From Antedon mediterranea (taxonomy: Eukaryota; Echinodermata; Crinoidea; Comatulida; Antedonidae): a stretch of DNA of 64,000 nucleotides. Position 1 is the first letter of the stretch; each line of letters starts with the position of its first letter. The translations under genes were made by a program, and so were the position numbers. Positions 48,500 through 60,384 of this stretch are shown here, piece by piece. Location: positions 8,564,812 through 8,628,811 of the forward strand of contig NC_092675.1 of the NCBI RefSeq assembly GCF_964355755.1, written 5' to 3'. The notes under the pieces were generated by a model. It had not been told where the DNA came from, ran no database searches, and was given only the letters and a program-made list of their open reading frames with translations.

Positions 48500-49345
48500 A
48501 ATAGTGTAGGTGGGATAAAATTAAAGGATACGGTGTGGAAAAGTATACTTAAGGTTACTTATAATCCCAATTGTTTTGGAGATATAGCTGTTGCAACATC
48601 ATTTTGACTAGTCCACAACATTGTTTCTTTCGTTTGTTTATTGATTTTCCCATTAATTAAAGTATAATAATTTGAGAGGGCTAATGTTTCACATTGAGTA
48701 TGCAAGAGAATATAATTAGTTGTGTTGGAATTAATAAGTTTATTTGAGGTGAACCAGTCATTATATTTTACTAATTCATTATTGACTTTTGTGAATAAGA
48801 TATTTAATTTAAATCAGAATGAGATTAAAGGAGAGCAGCAAAGGAGATGACTTGGAGGGCGTCACTTACTCTGTATAGATCATTTACATAAAAAATAAAT
48901 CGGTCCATGAACAGAGCCTTGTGGCACTTCGCATGTCATCTCCTCCTCTGGTGCTACAGTTACCAAATGAAACATACCGAGTCATATTACTAAGTACCTA
49001 CAAAACCAGTCTAAAGTTATACCTCTGATTCCATAATTATGTAATTGACTTGTATATTTTGTTATGTTTCTCCTACAGGAGGTGAATAAATTTGAATACA
49101 TCAATCAAAGAATTTAAAATCAACAAACACAGATAACAGAAATTGTCCTTTTTTCAAAAGAAGTTATGTTATTCATAAGATCAAGGATTGCATGAGTAGT
49201 AGAATATAGAAAACCGTAATGATAAGTATAAAGTACATTATTAAAATTAAGAAAGGCATAAAGACACGATTGCATTAGTTTTTCAATGATTTTAACTTTT
49301 CCAATTTTAAAACATTTGGGAAACTACCTAAAGAAGAATGAATAC
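48500..49345 (-). pseudogene. Decayed CR1/Jockey-like LINE reverse transcriptase
   Basis: Minus-strand frames read, in RT order: FPKCFKIGKVKIIEKLM, a TYHYGFLYSTTHAILDLMN stretch, EVPQGSVHGPIYFLCK, then VNNELVKYNDWFTSNKLI and a NTTNYILLHTQ-like piece. Each is in a different frame with stops, so this is an old copy. It fills most of the gap between the ACSL stop codon and the GTF2H5 stop codon. Confidence 0.65.
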
Positions 49346-49668
49346 AAAAAAATAAAAATGTTATACCATACCATTTTACTGTGTTTGTTCATGAATAAAT
49401 AAATTAAAATAGTCATCTAAGTTCCTAATTTACATATTCAAATTGCAGCATGGTACTATTCAATAGCCAATGCGTTTAGATTTTCAACATCCAACTCATA
49501 AACATTCAGCTTGTTAATGTTATACAAATATAACATATCACAAGGGGTTTATCATCAATCGGTACATTTCTTGTGTCAGTACAGTACATCAGCTACAATT
49601 GTTTTTAAATTCTACAGATGATGATTTCAAGCAAACTTTGTACATATTTATACATTCCATGTCAGTTA

Positions 49669-52600
49669 TTAGGATTTCTGCTCAATATTAGCAATATTAA
49701 AATTCAACTTGTCCATGAGGTCATTGACCTGAGATTGGAGTGCCTCTACAACATCTGCTGCAACAAATAAATGTGTCTCATCAAGATCAGCAACAATGAA
49801 GCGTTTCTTAAGAATTTCTTTTGCATCTAAATGTAGTAGAAATTGTTTCATAGTTGGGTCACTGTAATTAAAAAAATCAAATATAAAACACAAAGAAGCA
49901 TCCTACCCTAAAGAAACAAAAATCGAAACATTGAAAATGTTTAAAAAGAAGATTGCATCATTCTCTTTTAAATGTTATGTTTTTTGAGATACAAATAAAT
50001 GAAACTAATAATTTTACAGTATACTAGGCAAATTGCTACTCAGTGAAAATTACCTATTTTATAAAGCATATAAACTCATTTTGATGTTGCTATTTAAGCC
50101 ATACAGGCTTAAACCTCACAGTATGCATTTAGGCTAGATATATAAGCTACTGTGAGGATACAGTCAAGTCGCCTTTTCGCAGAGTCTCCCTTTTTAACTT
50201 TAACATAATTTTTAATTCTTAATTCAATACCGTTTTTATATTTTTATAATAAGTTTTTTATTTAATAAATTATCATGCCAGCTAGACAAAGAAATAGTTA
50301 ATAGTGCCTCCTACTAGCCTATATTTCAGTCTGGTATCTATGGAGCGCCGCTAGATACGCTGTTTTAATCTTATCCGTTTCGTTTGAACAGTCGTGTTTG
50401 TATAAACGTGCATTTAGAAAAACTACAAATAATTTTGAATAAAAAGTGATTTTACCTCAATCGGTATTATTATTATTTAGAGTAAAATTAAAATATGAAT
50501 ATGTTTATTTCCTATTATACATAATTTGTATTTTCGTTTATTTAATGTTAAAGCCCCATTCCCTACGTTTTTAAGATCACAAACTATATATAATGTAAAA
50601 ATAATACTATATGGTCCTATTGCGATAACTTTTTTCGTCTTTAAACGGTTAAAAATATGAAAAATAAATCGATTCTAATAATTATAGCGGCCCGCTATAA
50701 ATCCCAAAATGCATTGCGCGCGGATTGATATTTTTGTTTTTCACCTGTAATTCGCCCACTTTTCGATCGATCGTGAAGCCAAAACAAATGGAAGACTCCC
50801 AAATTTTCAGCGAAAATACCGGGTTTTCCCCAATTTGTATCAACGGAGTCTGGCAAAAATAGAAAGACAATTAATGCAGCAACTATACAACGTCAGGCTA
50901 GGTATATAGCTAGCGTACGATGTTCGTACGTTATGATGTTTACCAGCTAGGCCTACAAAACTAAGCCTAGCTAGGCTAGGCCTAAGACCGTCCACGAGAG
51001 GTCGATCGCCGCGAGCTACTTAGGTAGTGCATTGTTTCTCACTTTTTATCATAATTTACCATAAAACGTACATTTAAAACAAGGAATGACATGGTTTAAT
51101 GTTTTTAAAGTGATATATATGTATTATTTTCCAAAAAACGTCCAAAATTGCAGGGAAGGGGTCTTTAACTAATTAAATAAGATTTTAAAATTAGTTACCA
51201 GAGCCTGCCTATTGCATATTTTGAAACCACAATTACGATGCCTTCAAGTGGATACCAGCTCATTTTCATTACCGTAGTAGTTTTAGGATAATATAATAAT
51301 AAGTAGAGAATAATTATACCATACTGTTATAAATTAGCAGGGTTAAAGTTTTTTTTTTAACTAGACAAGAGGACCAAATAATGTTATCTTTTTCTGTTCA
51401 CATTTTCTAGTGTACGTGCATTTGGCATTTTTGTGCGGATAAATGTTATTTTTGTATATGTTATGTTATGATTTGTATATAGGCCTACCGTATAAGATTG
51501 TTTGAAATTCCATTTTTTAGACAAAAAGCCTGCAAGGCTGTGGGGTCAAATCATGCGTAGAATTCGTGTTACATGTTTTAGCTGACCACACTACAGGATT
51601 CTCCTTTTATATAGAAAAAACATGCATTAATAGCGTGTGAAATAGACAACGCAATAATGACGTATGATTTGTCAATTTTTTTAATTAAATAATTCAGTGA
51701 AATGATCATAACAGTTTATAAATATAAGTGGAGTCTGTTAGGGATATTTTGGTTCACTTTTTTCCAAAAGCATCAAATTTGGTATACAGGTTGCCCACCC
51801 TATACAAATTAAATTTTTGATGGGCGCCAAGCAAAATGACCCCTTGGGTCACCTAATTTGCATAATTTTAAATGGCGGACACTTTCGCTTAAACAGTCTA
51901 CAGTATATCTCTGAAACTACTGGTCATAGAGAGTTGATTTTTAGCTCAAAATGTTCAGAACATAAACATCCCTATTTACTCTAATGAAGTATTTTTGAAA
52001 AAAATGACCGGAAGTACCAGTTTTAACCTTTGACACATATTTTAAGGCATTGCCATATCTCAGTAAATAGTTGTCACAGACAGTTTATTTAAGTGTCAAA
52101 TTGTTCAGAATATATATGTTACTATTTAGTTTAATGAAACATTTTATCCAAAAATGACCGGAAGTACTCAGTTTTGCCTTTGACGGTTACGGTTTAATTA
52201 CCAACCTTGTTACGGTTAATATATTTTGATATCCATAAAACTACTTGTCATAGAGAGTTAATGTTGGTGTCAAAATGTTCAGAACATGAACATTTCTATT
52301 TACTATAATAAAGTTTTTTCTAAAATAATGACCAGAAATACCATATTTGACCTTTGACCTGTTTTTTCAGGCAAATTGCTATATCTCATTATTGGGTTGG
52401 CGTCGAAAGTTCATTTTGGTGTCAGATTGTTCAGAATATATATGTTACTAAAATGTTTAATAGAAGATTTTTCCAAAAAATGTCAGGAAGTACAGTTGAG
52501 CTGTTACATACATAAAATTATAAATTTGTTCAAGTTAACTGTATATTTATATTATTTTGCAATCCACTTTTGAGCACTTGTCGAAGATGGCTACTTGCAT

Positions 52601-55600
52601 GTGCAATTGAACGAAGTATACTGAATGAAGTTGAATATAGTCCTATTTGTAGTGAGTCTAGAGTAACGCAAATGAGAGAAAATTGTATAGACAAAAAATA
52701 CCCAATCAGATCTCATTCTCATCTAATCGAGTACTTAAATGAAGTCTTCTACACATTTAGCAATAATGTTTACTGATGAAATCTATTCAAGTTTTGTTTT
52801 GGAAAGTTAGTGTTTCCATCACTTGTGTTTGTTTGGTTGTTACATTCAGGGTAATTGTCCTATATTGCATTTCTTCGCTGAGTATCTTTCTTTAAAGGGC
52901 AGGGAACATTTTCGCCAGTGTAGCGTAGCAAAAAGCTATACAAAACAACCTTATTTCTACACATTTTGAAAATTGTGTAGCAAAAAATACAATACAAAAC
53001 TATGTTTCTCGACTTAAAAATCAGTTTGATTAGCAATATTGCTAAACAAAATTTTTAAATGAAAATTTTCCCTGAAGGGCCTTCAAACTGGGGTATAACC
53101 TACTAATTAAAAGGATGGACATTTTCGGGATGCACAATATAAAAACTAGACTACTGTTGCCATATCACGAACCACAACTGAAAAATATATTTTTTCCACC
53201 AGACCTAAAGTAATCCTTGGTCCTTCAAACTTGGCACAATTCTCGAATTTTAATTTTTAAAAATTTGGCCATCATCTGGACACGATTTGGGTATTACAGT
53301 TTTGTTACTTATGACATTACGCCTTAGTATCATCTTTTTAATTATTGCCTTTTTACTTGATTTTTGGTTGATTAGTAAATGTTAAATTGTTGTTATATTG
53401 GAATTGGTAACAACTCTTGGCTTGTGTAACATAATGTATTGATGAGCTGTTTTAACCTCATGAACAGATTTACTTTTATTACTTTCATTTCTTTTATACA
53501 TTTTCAAAGTATTGAATGATGTGTCCTTTCTCATATCGAGTATTTGGAAAATAATGGCTTATTCAAACTTCTTTAGCAATCCTTGAACAGTCTGGTTGGT
53601 TCAGTCACCATAAGCACATGTATGGTAATTGTAATATTTTCAGTGTTCTCGTAAAGACGAAATGCCCCATCATGTTCTGAGCTTGAGTATGATATTGTTT
53701 CTTAGAAATGAGGCTAAACCTTTTTGTTGATTTTTGCACAACATTTCCATTCATAAAATTTGCATTGTTCACATAGTCAAGGACATGCAATACAGAGTTC
53801 ATTTTAAGTTTGAAAAAAGGGCAATATATGAAAAAGAGGATACTAGAGCGTAACATGTCATTAGTAACAAAACTGTTCCTATTCATCCAATCTCTTCTAG
53901 ATGATTACTGTATATGGTCGATTTCTTTTTTTTTTTTAATTTGAAAATCTTTGAGAACCACCAAGCTGGACGGTCCTTGGATGACTTAGGTCTGGAGGAC
54001 AGAAATCTTCGGTGTCTTTTCCCCATTCAGTGGTTGTTCGTGTTATGGCAACAAAGAGAAATGTAGCAACATGAAATTGTTATGCAACAGCAAACACAAG
54101 TGACGGAAACACTAACTTTCCAAAACTAAACTTTTACTGGATTTCATCAGTAGGCCTACACATTATTGCTAAATATGTGGAAGACTTCATTTAAGTACTC
54201 GATTAGATGAGATTGGGTATTTTTTGTATATACAATTTTCTCATTTCTCATTTACATTACTCTAGACTCACTACAAATAGGACAATCTATTCAACTTCAT
54301 TCAGTATACTTTGTTCAATTGCACATGCAAGCAGCCATCTTCGACAAGTGCTCAAAAGTGGGTTGCAAAATAATATCATAAATATACAGTTAACTACAGT
54401 ATACAATTAACTGAACAAATTTATAAATTTTATGTATTTAACAAGTCAATAACTATACTTCCTGATATTTTTTTGAAAAGTCTTCTATTAAGCAGAATAG
54501 AAACATATATTCTGAACAATCTGACACCAAAATTAACTTTCCACTCCAAACCAATAATGAGATATGGCAATTTGCCTGAAAAAACAGGTCAAAGGTAAAA
54601 TATGGTATTTCTGGTCATTATTTGAGAAAAAACTTTATTATAGTAAATAGAAATGTTTATGTTCTGAACATTTTGACACCAAAATTAACTCTCTATGACA
54701 AGTAGTTTATGGATATCAAAATATATTAACCGTAACAAGGTTGGTAATTAAACCGTAACGGTCAAAGGCAAAACTGAGTACTTCCGGTCATTTTTGGATA
54801 AAATGTTTCATTAAATTAAATAGTAACATATATATTCTGAACAATTTGACACTTAAATAAACTGTCTGTGACAACTATTTACTGAGATATGGTAATGCCT
54901 TAAAATATGGGTCAAAGGTTAAAACTGGTACTTCCGGTCATTTTTTTCAAAAAAACTTCATTAGAGTAAATAGGAATGTTTATGTTCTGAACATTTTGGG
55001 CTAAAAATCAACTCTCTATGACCAGTATTTTTAGAGATATAGACTGTTTAAGCGAAAATGTCCGCCATTTTAAATTATGCAAATTAGGTGACCCAAGGGG
55101 TCATTTTGCTTGGCGCCCATCAAAAATTGAATTTGTATAGGGTGGGCCAAAGATACTATAGCGCCACAAAGTGGCGCAAGATAGGGAAGTCCTATCTCTT
55201 ATACACTGCGCATGAGTGAAATTCCATGGGCAGCCATTCCGGCAAGCAAGTTACGCGATCACATACCCCGGAAGTGTATAATAAACCATTGAACCACCAC
55301 ATCCACGTGTGACGTGTTATTGTTTGTTCGGGAAGTTTTCTCGTGTTGTATTGGGTATGTAGTGGAAAGTTTTTAGAATATATATTTTTTTGTTAGTAAA
55401 CATTAACAAAATTATTAAATTGTTGGATAAATTTAGTTCAGGTAGGCGTTTCTGCGCAATCCGATCTAGGGCCTAGATAGTAGTAGGCCTAGGCATATTT
55501 AATTGCCGAATGCTAGTAGGCCTAGTTTAGTTACTAATAAAAAAAAGTCTGGGAGGATGAATGATATTGATTGGCGGCTTGATAGATGGATCAAACAAGG

Positions 55601-58136
55601 CTTGGATGGATGGAAGATTAAGAAAAAAACTGAAGCTGTTCGGGAATTAGGAGTTTTTAATAAAAATGTACAAGACAATATGGCGTTTTATTAATAATAA
55701 CATTAACAGAAATAATTAAATGTAATGAAATAAAAAATCGTTATAAAACAATAAAATCATAGCTTAGGTAGGTCTCCTAAAAACCAAAACACTGAGGATG
55801 TTATTGTTTGTTTTTTTTATTTAATAAATTTAAATTATAAATTTGATCCTCATATTTATTTTGTTCTTCATCTTTATTTGAAAAATATTTAGTTAATTAA
55901 TGTAAACATTTTTGAATACTTACTAGTCCTATTATTGGCATTATTTCTGGATATTATATTTACAACTGAACAATCTAGGTTTTCACACATTTAAATTACA
56001 AATAGTATATTGACTTTTGTTTTGAATTTTAAAATGTATAGTATTTTAAAATACTATAATAAGTAATCAAATGATTATGTAACAGTTCGAAAAGTGACCA
56101 AATAATTTAATGATATATTTTTCCCTATTTCAGAAAGATATAGTCTGTCATCATACTGTATAATTACTATTGAGAAGATAGTTGATTGAGTGCACAGTGG
56201 TATTTTACACAAGAATTAAATACAAAGGCCAGAACTGATGGACAATTATATTTTAATAGTAATAATAGTTTATATTTTTGATTCTTGAAAAGGAGCAGTA
56301 TCCTATGGGATTACAAATAAAATCACTATTTTCACACACCTCATACTTTAAAGTGAAAGGAAATAAACAGAATTCAGTTATTATCAGTACTGTTGTTTAG
56401 GCCTATTGGCTTCTTTTGTAATACAAGAAATCAAAATAATAGAATTTTCCTTGTATTTAAGAAGGCTAAAACCATACATTCGTAATTTATTTATTGAGTG
56501 TATTTAATTATTCCATATCATTTATTAATACTGTATAAACAACTTATATAAGTTAGATTTTTCAGTATTTTTATTGCATTTTAATCCTGTCTGTAATATT
56601 GAAAGTTGAGCTAATAAAAGTGGGTTGAAAAGAACAAATTATGATTATGAATGAATTTTTAAAATTAATATTTAATACTTTTACTTTTTTGAAATAAAAA
56701 AAATGTAACAATTGTTTTTGTATCAAGTAATGTATGTACAGTATACTACAGTTGTGGCAGATCGGAGTAAAATTCCCCTTGCAATGAAATAACTTTGTAG
56801 GCCTGAAGCACACAAAATAGAAAGAGAGGGTCCGAACAGGGGAAAGAACATCTCCCTGCCCCATTAATTTAAAAAAAAAAAAATTAAAAAGACAGTTTTG
56901 GACAATATATTTGGCAATTATTACAATTCATCTCCAAAAAAAGCTTCTCTCGCACATAAACTGTGCCATCATCCCAGCCTAGGCCAAACGCGGCCGACCT
57001 TGGGCGTGAAGTGCGTAGCATCACGCTGCGCCCCGCGACACTATTTATAACTATGCCTCAACCTACTGCCTACAAAATTCGTCCTCCATACAGTCAGTGT
57101 TTATTCTGTAGCCGTTTGAGGTTGGAGAGTGATATACGCATATGTAAGTGTAATATGAAATGGAGTAAATTTATATAATCGAAATTTATATAGCTGTTCT
57201 TTCATTTTGACGCGAAAGATAAAATAAAGTCGTACTGTTTATCGCGTAGATGTAAATCCTGTTTACATTGATTTGGTGGCGTGCCGCATTGCCTACTGGG
57301 TAATCCGCTTGCCGGAATGGCTGCCCATGGAATTATCATTTTTCGAGCGTCAGTTCCATATCTTGCGCCACTACGTGGCGCTATACGATCTTTGGGGTGG
57401 GCAACCTGTATACCAAATTTGGTGCTTTTGGAAGAAACTGAACCAAACACCCTTATTTCAGCCCTAACAGACTCCACTATTATTAAGGCGATTAAAAATG
57501 TATCGTATTTATTTAACAGCAAATAAGTCAGTGTTGTCGTTTGTATTGTAATTAATAAATGTTCAATTATATTGCACGTGTCCATCCCCCTTAATATCCA
57601 CTTGTTTCATGGGAAAGTATCCACTAATAAATATAGAAGGTGTCCCCAAAGAAGAGCTACTACTGTCACCATGGATACTCTTTACAAAATACAGGTCTAG
57701 GCCTCTAGCTAGTCTATATAGGGCCAGGCTGCGGCCAGGCTAGGCTAGATAGGCTAGAATTGAAGTACATATGTTCAATATTTTGTATCACGAACGCGTG
57801 GTGGAAAGAACACATTTATGATTTAATTTATTTTATGGTGAACAATTATTTTATAAATGCAATTAATTTTTTTTTTTTTAAATGGGCCCGATCGTCTAGG
57901 CCTCTAGGCCTAGGCTCATTATATTGCATTGGCCCGAACGTCCACAAATTTGGGTCCGATCGCCCTTCTTGTTGGCCCAGATCGTCTGTCAATCGACGAT
58001 TCGTCCCACACCAAACATTCCCGGATTCTTCTGGACCCCTCTAGCCAGGCCCAGCCTACCATAAATGATTTCATTCACTGTAGAAATGGATGTGTACTAA
58101 CCATTCAACTAAAACTCCTTTAGTCACATTTACCAT
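49669..58136 (-). CDS. GTF2H5: General transcription factor IIH subunit 5 (TTDA/p8), complete
   Basis: There are two coding exons on the minus strand: 58102-58136 (ATG at 58136, MVNVTKGVLVE plus the first two bases of Cys12; donor GTTAGT) and 49669-49861 (acceptor TTAATTACAG; DPTMKQFLLHLD, RFIVADLDETHLFV, then LMDKLNFN; stop TAA). The split Cys12 codon (TG|T) matches the exon border expected in this family. The product is 75 residues, against about 71 in vertebrates, and the sequence is similar throughout. TTDA is the smallest TFIIH subunit. It binds p52, stabilises the complex and is needed for nucleotide excision repair. The 8.24 kb intron is over 36 times the coding length and is packed with transposons. 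An upstream non-coding exon is not required. Confidence 0.93.
50548..51168. mobile_element. TTAA-flanked miniature element of a second family
   Basis: The ends are TTAA+AGCCCCATTCCCTACG and CAGGGAAGGGGTCT+TTAA, imperfect inverted repeats with TTAA at both sides. The interior is relatively CG-rich (GCATTGCGCGCGGATTGAT, CGATCGATCGTG, GAGGTCGATCGCCGCGAG) and includes a short run of AGGCCTA words. It lies in the GTF2H5 intron. A 24-codon frame inside (from ATGGAAGACTCCC) is not regarded as a gene. Confidence 0.65.
51728..57475. mobile_element. Element with about 1.1 kb inverted arms built of four subrepeats
   Basis: The left arm (51728 to about 52830) is matched in reverse by about 54085-55139 plus 57403-57475. 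The outer ends read AGTGGAGTCTGTTAGGG on both sides. Each arm holds four diverged units of about 150 bp, recognisable by AAATGTTCAGAACAT followed by TGACCGGAAGTAC. About 1.25 kb of unpaired DNA lies in the middle, with one 93-codon minus-strand frame (53605-53886) not assigned to a family. The right arm is interrupted by the hAT-like element at 55148-57394. A truncated relative lies at 2958-3180. No transposase was recognised. It lies in the GTF2H5 intron. Confidence 0.8.
55148..57394. mobile_element. hAT-like non-autonomous element, 2.25 kb, with 8-bp target duplication
   Basis: The left end is CAAAGATACTATAGCGCCAC and the reverse complement of the right end is CAAAGATCGTATAGCGCCAC. Just inside, both ends carry the small palindrome GCGCCAC-GTGGCGC, and further in the shared words CCATGGGCAGCCATTCCGGC. 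GGGTGGGC is present at 55140-55147 and again at 57395-57402. Removing the element and one copy restores the arm of the host element. An 8-bp duplication with CA-starting ends fits the hAT superfamily. The interior has no transposase frame. Confidence 0.85.
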
Positions 58137-58159
58137 TTTGTTTTTGCACAGATAGATAT

Positions 58160-58222
58160 CCACAGGCCTAGCCAAGCACGTCGTACGTCGTACACTATAT
58201 AGTAGTCTGGGCGGGCGGGCTC
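58160..58222 (-). promoter_or_regulatory. Presumed GTF2H5 core promoter
   Basis: Reading on the minus strand toward the ATG at 58136, there is a GC box (GCCCGCCCGCCC, 58209-58220), then a TATA-like ACTATATAGT (58193-58202), then about 57 bp to the start codon. The spacing leaves room for a short 5' leader without an intron. No start-site evidence is available. Confidence 0.45.
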
Positions 58223-58249
58223 CAACAGCGTTGCCAGCGATAAAATTTA

Positions 58250-58335
58250 AATTATGCCGTATCTTGTCTCAAAAAATGCCAGATTGGGAAAAATAATGCC
58301 AGATCCCCAAAATGTGGCCCTAAACAGCGCCACCA
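58250..58335. repeat. Cluster of ATGCCAGAT words, left part
   Basis: TTATGCCGTATCTTG, AATGCCAGATTGGG and AATGCCAGATCCCC occur close together. The same words return at 59755-59870 around the palindrome AATGCCGCGGCATT. The two clusters bracket the roughly 195-bp tandem repeat. Confidence 0.5.
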
Positions 58336-58559
58336 ACGGTTGTATGTCTAATAAACGTTTGTAGATAACCCCAACTGACACAAAATAGGGCCTAAAATTG
58401 TATCCCTATGTCGTTCAAAAATTTATATTTTTAGTTAATTTTGTGAGTAATAACTAATAATTCTAAAAATATCTGGGGTGCGAAAATGGTAATTGCAAAT
58501 GACACCAACACCAATCCACGCCCCCCCACCTCCCAAAAAAAAACCTGTTACAGCCATGG

Positions 58560-59290
58560 AAATTTAGAATTTTTGAGCTGAAATATGAGAGCTGCTCGAT
58601 CTTTGCACTTAATTTCAAATATGAAAGGATCTTAGCCCACCATAATTATAAAATAGCAATTATAATTTAAAATAGGAAATAAAAATATATATTAAGTGTC
58701 TCCAGGACCTCAGCCCCACCATGGTTTATATAAGAAAATTTGGAAAAATGCTGATGGCCGGAAATGCCACTAAATTTAAAATATGAAATAAAAATATATT
58801 TATTAGTTTCTCCAGGATCTTAGCCCACCATAGTTCGAAAATGGCAATTATAATTGAAAATAGGAAATCAAAATATATATTAAGTGTCTCCAGGACCTCA
58901 GCCCGACCATGGTTGGGGCTGAGGTACGAAAATTTGGAACATAGAGCTGCTCGATGGCCGGAAATGGCACTTAATTTCAAATATGAAATAAAAATATATT
59001 TATTAGTACCCCAGGATCTTAGCCCACCACATAGTTCGAAAATGGCAATTATAATTTAAAATAGGAAATAAAAATGTATAAGTGTCTCCAGGACATCAGC
59101 TCCACCATGGCTGGTGCTGAGGTAAGAAAATTTGGAAAAATAGAGCTGCTCAATGGGCGGTAATGGCACTTAATTAGAAATAAAAATTACCTTGCCCACT
59201 ATGGTCACTACTGGGGCTGAGAGGTGAAGAACATTTGGGAAAATAGGGTTGCTACGACGATGCAAATGGAATATAATTTGAAATATGGAA
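58560..59290. repeat. About 3.5 copies of a ~190-196-bp tandem repeat
   Basis: TGTCTCCAGGACCTCAGCCC-like unit starts occur at 58698, 58887 and 59083. Each unit carries ACCATGGTTGG, GAAAATTTGGAA, GGCCGGAAATGGCAC, ATTTATTAGT, TCTTAGCCCACCA and GAAAATGGCAATTATAATT in order. Open frames inside are by-products of the repeat. Confidence 0.85.
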
Positions 59291-59754
59291 AACAAATTCT
59301 CTAGAAGAAATTCTTTTTAAAATTAGAGCTTCTAAGTTACCGGAAATTGCCATTTTAAGGGTTGGGGTAGGGATGCGGCCGCTTATAATTATGAACTGAA
59401 AAAACAAATCCCCTTTCATAATGTTTTCGTTCAATTGTCTCTACACCCATGGGGATCCAATAACCTGCATGAACTCTGAAATAGAGCAATAATTGGCCAA
59501 TAGCAAGCCTCTTCGGATTTTTTGTACTGCCTATATCGCCGCACACACGGTAGTTTTCGAGCAGCCTTCCTATCCGAAGAGTCGATTAAGTCCGAAACGA
59601 AAGGATGGAAGGACTATTGTACGGAAAACCCGAACAGATCTGTTTTGTGTTACGATATGATATTGTATAAGGTGATAACATGTATTAAATTGCAAGATTT
59701 ATAAACAAAATATTTTATTTTTGTTCTGTGGTATATTATTTTTTTGGTTCAAAA
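59291..59754. other. Unassigned DNA between repeat blocks
   Basis: A 60-codon plus-strand frame at 59522-59704 has ordinary composition but no recognised family, no splice context and no promoter cue. Nothing else was recognised. Confidence 0.3.
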
Positions 59755-59871
59755 AACACAAAATTATGCCAGATTATGCTAAAAACGGCTAAATAATGCC
59801 GCGGCATTATGCCAGATGCCGTGGGCCTAATGCCAAAAAGCATAATAATGCCAGAAATGGCAACTATGCCT

Positions 59872-60378
59872 CCAGACGGAGTTTTGTAAAAATATAAATA
59901 TTTTTGCACATATGGCGTTTCATACGTGTATTACTTGAGTTTGGATATTACTTGATTTGCGGATAAGCTAGCCTATCATATCAAGACGAGTTTTCATGTT
60001 CTTGGGAAAAAATCCCATCAAATGTTTACCAGACTACTAGGCATATAAAATAATTTCTAGCCTTCAGAAACTTTCATAAATGTACCCAAGTACACATTGT
60101 CTAAACGTAACATAGCGCATGCGCATCATCTTAGTTGTTGAGTCTTTGAAATTCTGAAATATGAATATTAAAACAGTGTACGAGTGAGTAGCCAATCGCA
60201 TGCAGCTGAAACTAGTCAACCGGATAATCGTATGCACCAAGGATTCTTGGTGTCAAACCACGTGACTTGTGCGTGTTTCCCCAGACGGAGTATCCAAAAT
60301 CAAGTAGTATACGTATGAAACTCCATATGTGCCAAAATATTTATCTTTTTACTAATATTAAGACAAAACTCCGTCTGG
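59872..60378. mobile_element. Miniature element with about 90-bp inverted ends
   Basis: The left end reads CCAGACGGAGTTTTGT and the right end reads ACAAAACTCCGTCTGG, a perfect 16-bp inverted repeat. The similarity continues inward through a TTGGCACATATGG-like block, GTTTCATACGT and ACTTGATTTTGGAT. The non-coding interior contains GCGCATGCGCATCATC. No target duplication was identified. Confidence 0.75.
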
Positions 60379-60384
60379 AACCCA

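Noticed and set aside
53605-53886. 93-codon frame as a P/THAP-type transposase remnant
   Set aside because: Resemblance was limited to a few scattered residues, with no catalytic motif or zinc finger recognised, so it was left as unassigned.
57202-57585. 127-codon minus-strand frame across the end of the hAT-like element
   Set aside because: It spans the terminal repeat, the target duplication and the outer arm of the host element. No family resemblance was found.
59522-59704. 60-codon plus-strand frame
   Set aside because: No domain, no splice context and no neighbouring exon; too short to call alone.
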